Positions 17,563-26,401 of a stretch of 64,000 nucleotides of DNA are shown piece by piece. Source of the DNA: Chryseobacterium balustinum (GTDB lineage Bacteria > Bacteroidota > Bacteroidia > Flavobacteriales > Weeksellaceae); NCBI RefSeq assembly GCF_900168205.1, contig NZ_FUZE01000008.1:115061-179060 (forward strand), written 5' to 3'. The notes beneath the pieces were generated by a model, which had not been told where the DNA came from, ran no database searches, and saw nothing but the letters and a program-made list of their open reading frames with translations. Numbering within the stretch: the stretch's first letter is position 1; each line of letters starts with the position of its first letter. A program made the translations under genes and the position numbers.

Positions 17563-19044
17563 TCAGGATAATAATTTGATGTTTTCAGATAAAATTTCAA
17601 TGCTTTTGTCCATTTCTGTCAGATTTAAATTTCCAAAACCCAACCGCATTGCTGTAAGATTTTTGTTCTGATAAAGCAGGGTTTTGGGAATGAAAAGATT
17701 GTTTTGGGCACAGTTTCTACTGAGTTGCATTAGATTTACGGGGATTTTCCACTTCATCCACACCGCCAAACCTCCTGAAGGTTTTTGAAAATCGATGTAT
17801 TCTCCTAAGTTTTGTTCTAAAAGAGAGACGAAATAATCTCTTCTTTCCTGATAGGTTTTTAATGATTTTTTTAAATACCGGTTGATTTCTCCTTCAGCGA
17901 TCATTTCTCCCAAAACGTGTTCCATCAGAACGTCGCCTTGCCGGTCTATAATTCCTAAATATTTTCGCATTTCAATCATCAGATTTTCCGGTGCAACAAT
18001 GAATCCTGTTCGGAAACCGGGAACCAAAGATTTCCCAAAAGATCCGATATAAATAACCATTCCGTTGGTGTCTGCACTTGCTAAAGGGAGAATAGGACTT
18101 TTATCATAATGAAAATCATAATCGTAATCATCCTCCAAAATGATAAAACCAAATTCATTCGCAAGATTGAGTAACTCCAACCTTCTTTTAGCGCTCAAAG
18201 TGACGGTAGTAGGATAGTGGTGATGCGGCGTAAGGTAAAGCATTCTTATTTTCTGTTTTTTACATGCTTCTCTCACTTCTTCTACATTAATTCCTTCCTC
18301 ATCAATCGAAATAGGCTGAATTTTTACTCCGGCTTTTTGAAAAATCATATTGACTGAGAAATAACTTAGTTCTCCCACCAAAACAACATCTCCTGCCGAA
18401 AGTAAAATTTCAGAAACAATATAAATACTCATTTCTGTACTTCGCGTGATCAAAAGGTTATTTTTTGAAATAGGTAAACCTCGTGATAGATTTAAAAACT
18501 GCGAAAGGTTTTTTTTGAAAAATTCACTTCCATCCTGATTGTATTGTCCTATTTTATGGGCTTTTCTTTTTAAAATAGAACTGTAAATTCGGGAATGCTG
18601 GTCAATTTGAGTTAATCGAATATCAGGAACGCCGTCATTGAAAATATATTCACAATTAGAATATTCAAACGGATTATCTAAAATATTTGAAGTTTTAAAT
18701 GAAAAACCGGTGGATTTTGGATAGTGTTCAAGGTTGTTTTTCTCAAAATCTTTAATTTGAAATGGTTTTTCCTGATTTTTCCCGATGACAAAAGTTCCTT
18801 TATTGGGAAGGCTTTCAACCCAGCCTTGTGCAAACAATTCTTCATAAGCAGCAACAATTGTATTTCTATGAACATTCAAAATAATGCTTAAAGCCCTTGT
18901 TCCCGGAAGTTTTATGCCAAATGGTAAAAATCCTCTTTGTATTGCATTGATCAATTGATTGGAGATCTGCATGTAAATAGAAATCTCTGAACTTCTATTG
19001 ATTAAAATAAAACTTTCATAAGGAAACTCAACCGGACTATTCAT
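17563..19044 (-). CDS. MocR/PdxR-family transcriptional regulator (GntR HTH plus aminotransferase fold)
   Basis: A 493-residue regulator. The GntR-type winged helix is at about 15-90 (IYMQISNQLINAIQRGF, LPGTRALSIILNVHRNTIVAAYEEL). The remainder is a fold-type I aminotransferase domain that binds PLP and is used as a sensor. The PLP lysine is K338 in SFGKSLVPGFRTGF, and the cofactor-binding Asp lies in LEDDYDYDF. Family members regulate B6, GABA or taurine metabolism, and a few act on other amine pathways. It is divergent from the biotin operon with 65 bases between starts, so it may control that operon or only itself. BioF and BioA both use PLP, which makes a B6-biotin link conceivable but unproven. 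Confidence 0.85.
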   Translation of the reverse strand: MNSPVEFPYESFILINRSSEISIYMQISNQLINAIQRGFLPFGIKLPGTRALSIILNVHRNTIVAAYEELFAQGWVESLPNKGTFVIGKNQEKPFQIKDFEKNNLEHYPKSTGFSFKTSNILDNPFEYSNCEYIFNDGVPDIRLTQIDQHSRIYSSILKRKAHKIGQYNQDGSEFFKKNLSQFLNLSRGLPISKNNLLITRSTEMSIYIVSEILLSAGDVVLVGELSYFSVNMIFQKAGVKIQPISIDEEGINVEEVREACKKQKIRMLYLTPHHHYPTTVTLSAKRRLELLNLANEFGFIILEDDYDYDFHYDKSPILPLASADTNGMVIYIGSFGKSLVPGFRTGFIVAPENLMIEMRKYLGIIDRQGDVLMEHVLGEMIAEGEINRYLKKSLKTYQERRDYFVSLLEQNLGEYIDFQKPSGGLAVWMKWKIPVNLMQLSRNCAQNNLFIPKTLLYQNKNLTAMRLGFGNLNLTEMDKSIEILSENIKLLS

Positions 19045-19109
19045 AATGTTAAAACTGGCACTATCTAACCATCCGGTAATATACTACTTTTGAAACAAAA
19101 TAAAAACAA
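19045..19109. promoter_or_regulatory. Divergent promoter region of the MocR gene and the biotin operon
   Basis: This 65-bp gap holds TACTTTTG at 19085-19092, a match to the flavobacterial -7 box TAnnTTTG, 18 bases before the first biotin-operon ATG. The imperfect half-sites ACTGG (19054-19058) and CCGGT (19073-19077), 14 bases apart, lie where a -33 region would be and could be a MocR operator. No riboswitch fits in this space. Confidence 0.5.
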
Positions 19110-19733
19110 ATGGAATTTTATAACCTTATTGATAAGATCGTAAACAATAATAAAGCTCATTCAAAATGGCTCAATACACTCTCTTTTATGGAGAATGCAG
19201 GAGCGAGAAAAATTTCTGCTTGCGAACATCCTACAAAAGTAAATTTAATTCAGCTTAAACATGCTTGTGAAGAACATCGACACGCATATTATCTCAAAAA
19301 GCAGATTGGGAAAATCAATGCTGAATGGTGTAGAACTTATGAAAGTAACGAGCTTTTAGCACCGATTGCAACGCGACAATATCTTCATGCTTTGGATGTG
19401 AAAGCTTGTAAATATCTTCATGCACATTTCGATTTAACAAAAGAAGAATTAAAATATGCGGCTTATCTTTTCGTGACGTATGCAATTGAAGTTCGTGCTG
19501 ATGAATTATATCCTGTATATCAGGAAGTTCTTACCAAAACTAATTCAAAAGTGATGGTGAAATCTATTATATTGGAAGAAGAGGGACATTTGGAAGAAAT
19601 GATTAATCAGCTGGATGAGTTTTCTGAAAACTGGAAACCACACGCAGAAAAAATTATAGAAATTGAAAAAGATTTGCACATCGATTGGGTTAATGCGATA
19701 ACTGAGGAAGTGATGAAACCTGATTATGCTTAA
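19110..19733 (+). CDS. Ferritin-like diiron-type helical protein, first gene of the biotin operon
   Basis: A 207-residue all-helical cytoplasmic protein without signal peptide. The spacing of acidic and histidine residues matches a ferritin-like diiron site: E28 (FMENAGARK), E55-x-x-H58 (EEHRH), E127 (YAIEVRADE) and E157-x-x-H160 (LEEEGH). The intervals E28-E55 (27) and E127-E157 (30) are those of helix pairs in this superfamily. It overlaps bioF by 8 bases and is followed by bioD, bioB and bioA, so it is surely co-transcribed with biotin synthesis. No early pimeloyl gene (bioC, bioH, bioG, bioW, bioI) is in the window. An oxygenase role in making the pimeloyl precursor is therefore possible, but it is only inference. 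Confidence 0.75.
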   Translation: MEFYNLIDKIVNNNKAHSKWLNTLSFMENAGARKISACEHPTKVNLIQLKHACEEHRHAYYLKKQIGKINAEWCRTYESNELLAPIATRQYLHALDVKACKYLHAHFDLTKEELKYAAYLFVTYAIEVRADELYPVYQEVLTKTNSKVMVKSIILEEEGHLEEMINQLDEFSENWKPHAEKIIEIEKDLHIDWVNAITEEVMKPDYA

Positions 19734-20835
19734 TCATTTTCATTATTTTCAGGAAGCTCTGGATAAAAGAAAAGCAAATCAGACTTTAAGAATATTAAAA
19801 CCCAAATCTGCAGGTGTCGATTTTTATTCTAATGATTATTTGGGATTGGCAAGAAATAAAGAATTACAAAATTTATTGTTAAAACAGATTAATGATCATC
19901 CTCATTTGCTTTCAGGAAGTACCGGTTCTAGATTGATTAGCGGAAACAGTAAGGAAGTCATCGAAACAGAAAAATTTATTTCTAAAGAACATCAAAATGA
20001 ATCTGCATTACTTTTTTCTTCTGGGTATAATGCCAATTTAGCTCTGTTTTCTACGCTTCCGAACCGTCATGATACGATTATTGTTGATGAAAAAATTCAC
20101 CGTTCGGTACATGATGCCTGTAAAATGTCGCATGCAAGAAAATTAAAATTTAAGCATAATGATATTGTTGATTTAGAACAGATTTTAAAAAGACAAAAAG
20201 GAAATTGTTACGTTGCAATAGAGAGTCTGTACTCAATGGATGGAGATTTTGCGCCAATTCGTGAAATTGCAGAAATTGCTAAAAAATACAATGCTTTTCT
20301 AATTGTAGACGAAGCACATTCTTTTGGCGTTTTCGGATATGGATTAGTTGGAAAATATCAATTACAAACGTCGGTTTTGGCAACGGTAATTACTTACGGA
20401 AAAGCGCTCGGTTCACATGGTGCAGCGATTTTATGTGATGAGATTATCAAATCTTATCTTGTGAATTTTGCATCTCCTTTTATTTACACAACCGCCGCTC
20501 AGGATGTTCAGTGGAGAAGTATAAGAACTGGATATGAGTTTTTAAAAGCAAACAAAAATACATCTTCCAGTTTACAGCAAAACATCAAAGTTTTTCATCA
20601 GCAAAATATAAAAACGCCGTCTTCTGAAAACAGTCCGATTCAGGCAGTTTTAGTTTCGGATAATCATCGGTTGAAAGATTTGCAGGATACTTTATTGAGT
20701 GAGGGATTTTTAACCTATGCTGTTTTTAGTCCGACTGTAAAACAAGGAACAGAAAGACTGAGAATTTGCCTTCATAGCTTCAATACAGAAGAAGAAATTG
20801 TAACACTTAGTGAAATTATTAAAAGATTTATTTAA
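19726..20835 (+). CDS. bioF: 8-amino-7-oxononanoate synthase (BioF)
   Basis: A 369-residue PLP enzyme of the alpha-oxoamine synthase family, which joins pimeloyl thioester and L-alanine in the first ring-forming branch of biotin synthesis. Motifs include FYSNDYLGLARNKEL, SGSTGSRLISGNSK, SLYSMDGDFAP, VDEAHSFGVFG and the PLP lysine K226 in ITYGKALGSHGAA. The start ATG 19726 overlaps the ferritin-like gene by 8 bases, and bioD begins directly after the stop. A related acyltransferase such as KBL is a possibility by fold, but the biotin gene order decides. Confidence 0.92.
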   Translation: MLNHFHYFQEALDKRKANQTLRILKPKSAGVDFYSNDYLGLARNKELQNLLLKQINDHPHLLSGSTGSRLISGNSKEVIETEKFISKEHQNESALLFSSGYNANLALFSTLPNRHDTIIVDEKIHRSVHDACKMSHARKLKFKHNDIVDLEQILKRQKGNCYVAIESLYSMDGDFAPIREIAEIAKKYNAFLIVDEAHSFGVFGYGLVGKYQLQTSVLATVITYGKALGSHGAAILCDEIIKSYLVNFASPFIYTTAAQDVQWRSIRTGYEFLKANKNTSSSLQQNIKVFHQQNIKTPSSENSPIQAVLVSDNHRLKDLQDTLLSEGFLTYAVFSPTVKQGTERLRICLHSFNTEEEIVTLSEIIKRFI

Positions 20836-21444
20836 ATGAAATTATTTGTAACCGGCATCGGAACCGAAGTCGGAAAAACTGTTTGTTCATCAATCCTCAC
20901 AAAATACTTTAAAGCCGATTACTGGAAACCCATTCAGTCTGGAGATTTACATTTTTCAGACAGTATGAAAATTAAAGAAAGGGTAGGTGAAAATGTAATC
21001 ATTCATCCTGAAAGATATAGATTAAAACTCGCAGCATCACCTCATCAGTCGGCTTTGGAAGAAGGAGTTTTAATTAACAGTAATGATTTTACACTTCCTG
21101 AAACTCAAAATAATTTAATTGTAGAAGGAGCAGGAGGATTAATGGTTCCAATTTCTTATGATGAATTTATTATCGATTTAATTGAAAAACTAAACCTTTC
21201 CGTTGCTTTGGTGGTCAGAAATTATTTAGGATGCATCAATCATACTTTGTTGTCGCTGATGGCTTTAGAGCAAAAAAACATCAAGTTGGAATATCTGATT
21301 TTAAATGGAAGTTTCCCAGCAGATACAGAAAGAATAATCTGTGAAAATATTCAGGAGGAAACCAAAATTATAAGAATTCCGGAAATAGAAAACATAACAA
21401 AAGAAAACATAGAACGTATTACAAAACAATTAGAAAAAATATGA
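20836..21444 (+). CDS. bioD: ATP-dependent dethiobiotin synthetase (BioD)
   Basis: A 202-residue P-loop enzyme that closes the ureido ring of dethiobiotin from DAPA, CO2 and ATP. The P-loop is [10 protein letters not shown] at about residues 6-15. Other BioD motifs are [19 protein letters not shown] and [10 protein letters not shown]. It follows bioF with no gap and overlaps bioB by 4 bases (ATGA), which fits translational coupling. Confidence 0.93.
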   Translation: MKLFVTGIGTEVGKTVCSSILTKYFKADYWKPIQSGDLHFSDSMKIKERVGENVIIHPERYRLKLAASPHQSALEEGVLINSNDFTLPETQNNLIVEGAGGLMVPISYDEFIIDLIEKLNLSVALVVRNYLGCINHTLLSLMALEQKNIKLEYLILNGSFPADTERIICENIQEETKIIRIPEIENITKENIERITKQLEKI

Positions 21445-22457
21445 AAGATAAAGTAAAATTGAGAAATAATTGGACAAAAGAAGAAATTGAAGAAATCTAC
21501 AATCTTCCCCTCCTTGAATTGATTTATAAAGCAGCAACTGTTCACAGAGAATGGCACAATCCGGAAGAGGTGCAGATGTCAACTCTTTTATCAATAAAAA
21601 CAGGCGGTTGCGTAGAAGATTGTTCATATTGCGGACAGGCTGCACGTTATCACACCAATATTAAAGTTCAGGCTTTATTACCAACTGAAAAAGTAATCGA
21701 ACATGCCCAAAAAGCAAAAGACAACGGTTCTTCCCGTTTCTGTATGGCTGCAGCGTGGCGAGAAGTGCGAAACAACCGTGATTTTGACCGCGTTATCGAC
21801 ATGGTGAAAGGAGTGAATGAACTCGGACTTGAAGTGTGCTGTACGCTCGGAATGTTGACAGAAGAACAGGCTGTTCGTCTTGAACAGGCTGGTTTGTATG
21901 CTTATAATCACAATTTGGATACTTCGGAACAGTATTATGAAGAAATTATTTCCACAAGAACTTTTGATAATAGAATAAATACCATCAACAACGTCAGAAA
22001 AGCTGGAATTACAGTTTGTTCAGGCGGAATTATCGGTTTGGGCGAAACTCATGCAGACAGAATTTCAATGCTGTTGACATTGGCAACGATGCCGAAACAT
22101 CCTGAATCTGTTCCGATTAATGCCCTTGCAAGAGTTGCAGGAACTCCTCTTGAAAATAACGAAAAAACTGATACTTGGGAAATGGTAAGAATGATTGCTA
22201 CCGCAAGAATTGTAATGCCTTCATCAATGGTTCGTTTGAGCGCAGGAAGAATTGAAATGACAGAATTTGAACAAGGATGGTGCTTTATAGCAGGAGCAAA
22301 CTCAATTTTTACAGGTGAAAGAGAAACTTTATTGGTGACTCCAAATCCGGGAGTTTCTGAAGATATGCAAATGCTGCAGACTTTAGGATTGAAACCGATG
22401 AAAAGGCAAGCTGAAAAAGTAATTGATCAATTTGAAACCTGGAAGGCTAACTTCTAG
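21441..22457 (+). CDS. bioB: Biotin synthase (BioB)
   Basis: A 338-residue radical-SAM enzyme that inserts sulfur into dethiobiotin. The SAM-cluster cysteines are C57, C61 and C64 ([12 protein letters not shown]). Further BioB signatures are [34 protein letters not shown] and [12 protein letters not shown]. Its length and the [2Fe-2S]-ligand cysteines are typical. The final codons overlap a spacer with two copies of CTAACTTCTA. Confidence 0.96.
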   Translation: MKDKVKLRNNWTKEEIEEIYNLPLLELIYKAATVHREWHNPEEVQMSTLLSIKTGGCVEDCSYCGQAARYHTNIKVQALLPTEKVIEHAQKAKDNGSSRFCMAAAWREVRNNRDFDRVIDMVKGVNELGLEVCCTLGMLTEEQAVRLEQAGLYAYNHNLDTSEQYYEEIISTRTFDNRINTINNVRKAGITVCSGGIIGLGETHADRISMLLTLATMPKHPESVPINALARVAGTPLENNEKTDTWEMVRMIATARIVMPSSMVRLSAGRIEMTEFEQGWCFIAGANSIFTGERETLLVTPNPGVSEDMQMLQTLGLKPMKRQAEKVIDQFETWKANF

Positions 22458-22483
22458 TTTCTAATCTCTAACTTCTATAATTT

Positions 22484-23749
22484 ATGAATTTACAAGAGCG
22501 AGACAGAGCCGTCAATTGGCATCCTTACACTCAAATGAAAACTGCAGATGATGCTATCCCGATCGTTAAAGGAAAAGGAGTTTACCTTTTTGATGATAAA
22601 GGAAATAAGTATATCGATGCGGTTTCTTCATGGTGGGTTACGCTTCACGGTCATGCGCATCCTTACATTGCACAACGGGTTTCTGAACAGTTGAATACTT
22701 TAGAGCAGGTTATTTTTGCAGGTTTTACCCATGAGCCAGCGATACAGCTTTCTGAAAATTTACTAAAACTTCTTCCTCAAAACCAGCAGAAAGTTTTCTA
22801 TTCTGATAACGGATCGACGGCAGTAGAAGTTGCTTTGAAAATGTGCATTCAACATGCTTACAATCAGGGAAAAGAAAAGACAAAAATTTTAGCATTTAAA
22901 AACGCTTATCATGGTGATACTTTCGGAGCGATGTCGGTGAGCGGAAGAAGTGTTTGGACGAAACCTTTCGGAGAAATGCTGTTTGAAGTCATTTTTATTG
23001 ATACTCCTACTTCTGAAAATATTGAAGATCTCAAAGCCCAAATTTCAACGTATCAGGATGAAGTCGTTTGCTTCATTTACGAACCGCTCATTCAGGGAGC
23101 TGCAGGAATGCTGATGTACCATGCTGAAGATTTGGATAACTTAATGAAATTCTGCAGAGCAAATGGAATTTTGATGATTCAGGATGAGGTTTTTACTGGT
23201 TTTGGAAGAACAGGAAAGCTATTTGCAGCTAATTATCTCTTAGAAAAGCCAGACATTATGTGTTTTTCTAAAGGTTTGACAGGTGGAACGATGCCTATGG
23301 GAATTACAACTTGTTCAAACGAGATTTACAATGCTTTTTTGTCGGATGATAAATATAAAACATTATTTCATGGGCATTCTTTTACAGCAAATCCGTTAGC
23401 TTGTACTGCAGCTTTGGCAAGTATTGAGCTTTTATTAAATGACGAAACTCAACAAAGTATTCAGCGAATTTCGGAACAACATTTTCGTTTTTCAAAAGTT
23501 TTAAGAGAACATCCGAAAGTTGAAAACGTACGACAAACCGGGACTATTTTAGCCTGGGAAATTAAAAATGATCATAAAACTTCTTATTTTAACGAGATAG
23601 GAAAAAAGTTATATGATGAGTTTCTGTCACGTGGAATTGTCATGCGTCCATTGGGAAATGTGATGTATCTGGTTCCGCCTTACTGTATCAGTTCAGAAGA
23701 ATTAAATTTCATTTATGAAAATATTTTAGAAGCACTAAGCAGTTTTTAA
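22484..23749 (+). CDS. bioA: Adenosylmethionine-8-amino-7-oxononanoate aminotransferase (BioA)
   Basis: A 421-residue class-III aminotransferase that converts KAPA to DAPA with SAM as amino donor. WHPYTQM near the N-terminus is characteristic of BioA. Other motifs are YIDAVSSWWVTLHGHAHP, YSDNGSTAVEVALKM, NAYHGDTFGAMS, the PLP-binding DEVFTGFGRTG and the PLP lysine K263 (FSKGLTGGTMPMG). It is the last gene of the biotin operon, 26 bases after bioB, and is followed by a strong terminator. In many genomes bioA comes first; here the order is ferritin-like-F-D-B-A. Confidence 0.95.
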   Translation: MNLQERDRAVNWHPYTQMKTADDAIPIVKGKGVYLFDDKGNKYIDAVSSWWVTLHGHAHPYIAQRVSEQLNTLEQVIFAGFTHEPAIQLSENLLKLLPQNQQKVFYSDNGSTAVEVALKMCIQHAYNQGKEKTKILAFKNAYHGDTFGAMSVSGRSVWTKPFGEMLFEVIFIDTPTSENIEDLKAQISTYQDEVVCFIYEPLIQGAAGMLMYHAEDLDNLMKFCRANGILMIQDEVFTGFGRTGKLFAANYLLEKPDIMCFSKGLTGGTMPMGITTCSNEIYNAFLSDDKYKTLFHGHSFTANPLACTAALASIELLLNDETQQSIQRISEQHFRFSKVLREHPKVENVRQTGTILAWEIKNDHKTSYFNEIGKKLYDEFLSRGIVMRPLGNVMYLVPPYCISSEELNFIYENILEALSSF

Positions 23750-23783
23750 AATATGTTTTAATCATTAGTATTTATTAAATTAT

Positions 23784-23826
23784 AAACCGACATCTGAATG
23801 AAAGATTTTCAGATGTCGGTTTTTTT
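23784..23826 (+). terminator. Rho-independent terminator of the biotin operon
   Basis: A perfect 15-bp stem (23784-23798 with 23808-23822, around CCGACATCTGA) closes a 9-base loop and runs into TTTTTTTTGTTTTTTT. It lies 34 bases after the bioA stop. Confidence 0.92.
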
Positions 23827-24407
23827 GTTTTTTTCTGAATATGAAAGGATGTTTTTTGGAATAAATATCAAAAGATGGATATCGATTTTTAGTATCAATT
23901 TATGAAACTCATGAAAGTTTTCAGATATAAAATGGAGTAGGATTTTATTGTAATTTGTAAATTTTGAACAAGAGATCTAAAATAGAGCTCAAAATTTAAT
24001 TGAAAAAAGCGAGTCTCAAAATCGAGTTAATTGTTTAAGCTTAGCTTTAAATAGGCATGTTGATAAGTTTGATAAAAATACATATTGTGAGTCTTATTAT
24101 TTTAATTATTAAAAATACTTCTAAATTAAATAAATAGCATTGTCAAATTTACACTCATGTTAATTGTTATTTGTAATTAGTATAAATAAAGTATCTTATA
24201 CACCATTAGGTGAAAATACTGAGTGACCTTCTAATTTAATTTGATATTTTTGGGGTACCAAACTAAATAACTGTGTATAACTATAAAAAAAACTGCAAAC
24301 TTATAAAGTTGCCGGATAAAACTACGGTACATTACTCTTTTACTTTTCAATGGTATAAAAAGTTTCTTACGGATTAAGAAAACAGGTTTGTAACAACAAT
24401 TTTCGAA
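23827..24407. other. AT-rich spacer with no supported gene
   Basis: About 580 bases follow the biotin terminator. No credible ORF, RNA gene or large hairpin was seen. A short block around 23980-24020 has direct words (AAAATTTAA, AAAATCGAG) but no clear structure. It holds the promoter of the small gene at 24408, not precisely located. Confidence 0.55.
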
Positions 24408-24668
24408 ATGATTATCAACAACAAAATTCTCAATGTCGAAGATTGCTATTACGGTATGTTCATGACGATTTTAGAATCTCTCACCAGATTTTCTACGAAC
24501 GAATTGCAATCTGCCGGTTTAGCTGAGATTTATTACAAGCATATTCTTTGTAAGAATGACAAACTACTTAATAGACCGATTGATTACGATACTTTGAAGC
24601 TTCATTATGAAATAACTGAATTTGAAATCGGAGTTTCAGAAAATTCTACTGCACTGAGTGTAGGTTAG
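24408..24668 (+). CDS. Small protein of unknown function
   Basis: An 86-residue soluble protein with no signal peptide. It begins MIINNKILNVEDCYYGMFM with a hydrophilic-to-amphipathic alternation and ends LSVG. I recognise no family. Codon use matches the neighbours and no overlapping gene competes, so it is probably real. It stands alone, 260 bases before the next gene. Confidence 0.5.
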   Translation: MIINNKILNVEDCYYGMFMTILESLTRFSTNELQSAGLAEIYYKHILCKNDKLLNRPIDYDTLKLHYEITEFEIGVSENSTALSVG

Positions 24669-25029
24669 ACGAATAAAAAAAAAATTCAAAAATAGATTTG
24701 AGAAAATATTGCATGTGTTTAAAGCCTAATTCATAAGCAATCTCAAAAGTTAATTTTTCAAAAGCAATAAAATAATATTTCATCACTATAGATTAAATAT
24801 TTTTCACAAAGAAGGCTATATCTATTTATATTTTATAAAAACGCCAAATTAGTTAATATACAATATGTTAAAAACTTTTACAAAGTAAATTAGTTGAGTT
24901 TTTTAATCATTTATTTGTAATATATTAATGTTTTTTTCTAAACTTTTGTATTTCTTACAAACGTCGCTTGAACTTAATCTTAATAGGATTTTGAAGAGAA
25001 AGAGACCCGTATTTTTATTTGATAAACGT

Positions 25030-25599
25030 ATGTTTTTTTACACAAATAAGAATATGTTTTTCCTTCTGTTGTTTTTAAGTTCATGGGCGTTTCCCGCTCC
25101 TATTCATGAGGGTGGAATAGTTGTGCAGGGTGATTCGATAATATATGAAGAACTCGCTGAGAAGAGAGAGGTTATACCTTTAATTTATGTATCAAAAGGA
25201 GCTGTATTAGTTGATAATAATGCCGTTTTGAATGCCACAATTATTAAAGAAGGGGAACTACCTAAAGTAAAAACAACTAAAACACAGATTGTCAATCAGA
25301 AAAATACTAAGTCGTATAAAAAAGTAAATTATGTAAAGAAAATCAATGTAGACTTTTTTTATAAAAACTCTAATGAATCTTTTCATACTGGAAAAATTGA
25401 AGAGAATGAGGTTTTTACGTTAGTAAATTATAGTTTTTCTGGAAAGGCTCTCGTTTTATTCATGTTTCTATTGGGGCTTAGTACTTTATTTTGCACTTTT
25501 ATTTTAAGTCAATATAGTTATAATGCTCGTTTTTGCGATTATTTATTTAAATCTTTTCGAATAAGGCCTCCACCACAAGTATGGGCTAGATATTCTTAA
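25030..25599 (+). CDS. Secreted or membrane protein of unknown function, paralogue of the 62342 protein
   Basis: The frame is open from ATG 24928; ATG 25030 (or 25054) is preferred because the hydrophobic signal segment MFFLLLFLSSWAF then lies near the N-terminus. The mature part starts PIHEGGIVVQGDSIIY, continues with VSKGAVLVDNNAVL, has a Lys/Thr-rich middle and then a second hydrophobic segment (about residues 144-166, ALVLFMFLLGLSTLFCTFIL), and ends in an unusual RPPPQVWARYS tail. The block D-S-I-(V/I)...VSxGxxxxxxxAxLN is shared with the protein at 62342, which ends RGPPYYV. It precedes three secreted-protein genes on the same strand, 118 bases upstream of the first, and may be co-transcribed. 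Confidence 0.6.
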   Translation: MFFYTNKNMFFLLLFLSSWAFPAPIHEGGIVVQGDSIIYEELAEKREVIPLIYVSKGAVLVDNNAVLNATIIKEGELPKVKTTKTQIVNQKNTKSYKKVNYVKKINVDFFYKNSNESFHTGKIEENEVFTLVNYSFSGKALVLFMFLLGLSTLFCTFILSQYSYNARFCDYLFKSFRIRPPPQVWARYS

Positions 25600-25717
25600 A
25601 ACAATGATTCTAATTTGATAAGATTAAAAAGTACAGAAATATTACATAATATATTTCTGTGTTCTACTTAGTTATGATTTATAATCGAGATTAAAAAGTA
25701 TAAATAAAAATTAAAAA

Positions 25718-26395
25718 ATGATCAAACAAATTTCATCTTTAGCTTTTTGCAAATCAATGATACTAATGCTCTTTTTGAGTGTAAGTTCAGTATTTGCTCA
25801 GCATAATGAAAATACAAATAATAAAAGAGAAGAAAGTGTTACTCTAAGTTACGGTTTACCATTTTCTTATTCATTAGATACCTATACAGGTTGGGATATA
25901 AAAAACGATGCTGGGGATGTTTTGAGCTCCGGTTTGGGGAATATTAATGAAGTATTTAGCAAGCCTGGAAACTATAGTATATATATTCACGAAAAGCATA
26001 ATGACGATTCTAAATCATCATGTGATCATGATCAATATCCTTCAAAAGTTACGATTAAAGTAAGCCCGTTAAAGATGGTATTCGATTTTTCTTCCATTCA
26101 ATTCTCAAAGAAAATTAAAGAAGGGCAATCTACGGAGGGCATCACTGTAACGGTAAATGCAGTTTACAGCTCTTATGACAATGCATCCGCAGATTACCAT
26201 CATGGTTTTACTACTGCAGGGGTTGGCACGTCACTATCAGGAAGACTTAATAAAGATAAAGTTCTCCTTAAAAATGGGGTAAATAAATTAGAATTTTCGC
26301 TTGAAGGGTTTACAACAAAGGGAAATAATATTATGATAGAATTCAAAGATATTAACGACCAAGTACAACATTATACTTTAATCGAAAAAAACTAA
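25718..26395 (+). CDS. Secreted protein of unknown function in the RCC1-like operon
   Basis: A 225-residue protein. The signal peptide is MIKQISSLAFCKSMILMLFLSVSSVFAQ (cleavage after AQ). The mature part is beta-rich and Ig-like in pattern (LSYGLPFSYSLDTYTGW, VFSKPGNYSIYIHEK, GVNKLEFSLEGFTTKGN). A metal-tempting stretch HEKHNDDSKSSCDHDQ holds two His and five acidic residues and the only Cys of the mature region. No catalytic motif was seen. The downstream RCC1-like gene starts 6 bases after the stop, so the two are co-transcribed and probably secreted together as surface components. Confidence 0.7.
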   Translation: MIKQISSLAFCKSMILMLFLSVSSVFAQHNENTNNKREESVTLSYGLPFSYSLDTYTGWDIKNDAGDVLSSGLGNINEVFSKPGNYSIYIHEKHNDDSKSSCDHDQYPSKVTIKVSPLKMVFDFSSIQFSKKIKEGQSTEGITVTVNAVYSSYDNASADYHHGFTTAGVGTSLSGRLNKDKVLLKNGVNKLEFSLEGFTTKGNNIMIEFKDINDQVQHYTLIEKN

Positions 26396-26401
26396 ATAAT
26401 A

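Noticed and set aside
19045..19109. Biotin- or cobalamin-type riboswitch upstream of the biotin operon
   Set aside because: The space is only 65 bp between divergent starts and shows no conserved RNA stems.
24928..25029. Longer N-terminus of the 25030 protein from ATG 24928
   Set aside because: It would bury the signal segment 40 residues from the N-terminus behind a basic stretch; kept only as an alternative.
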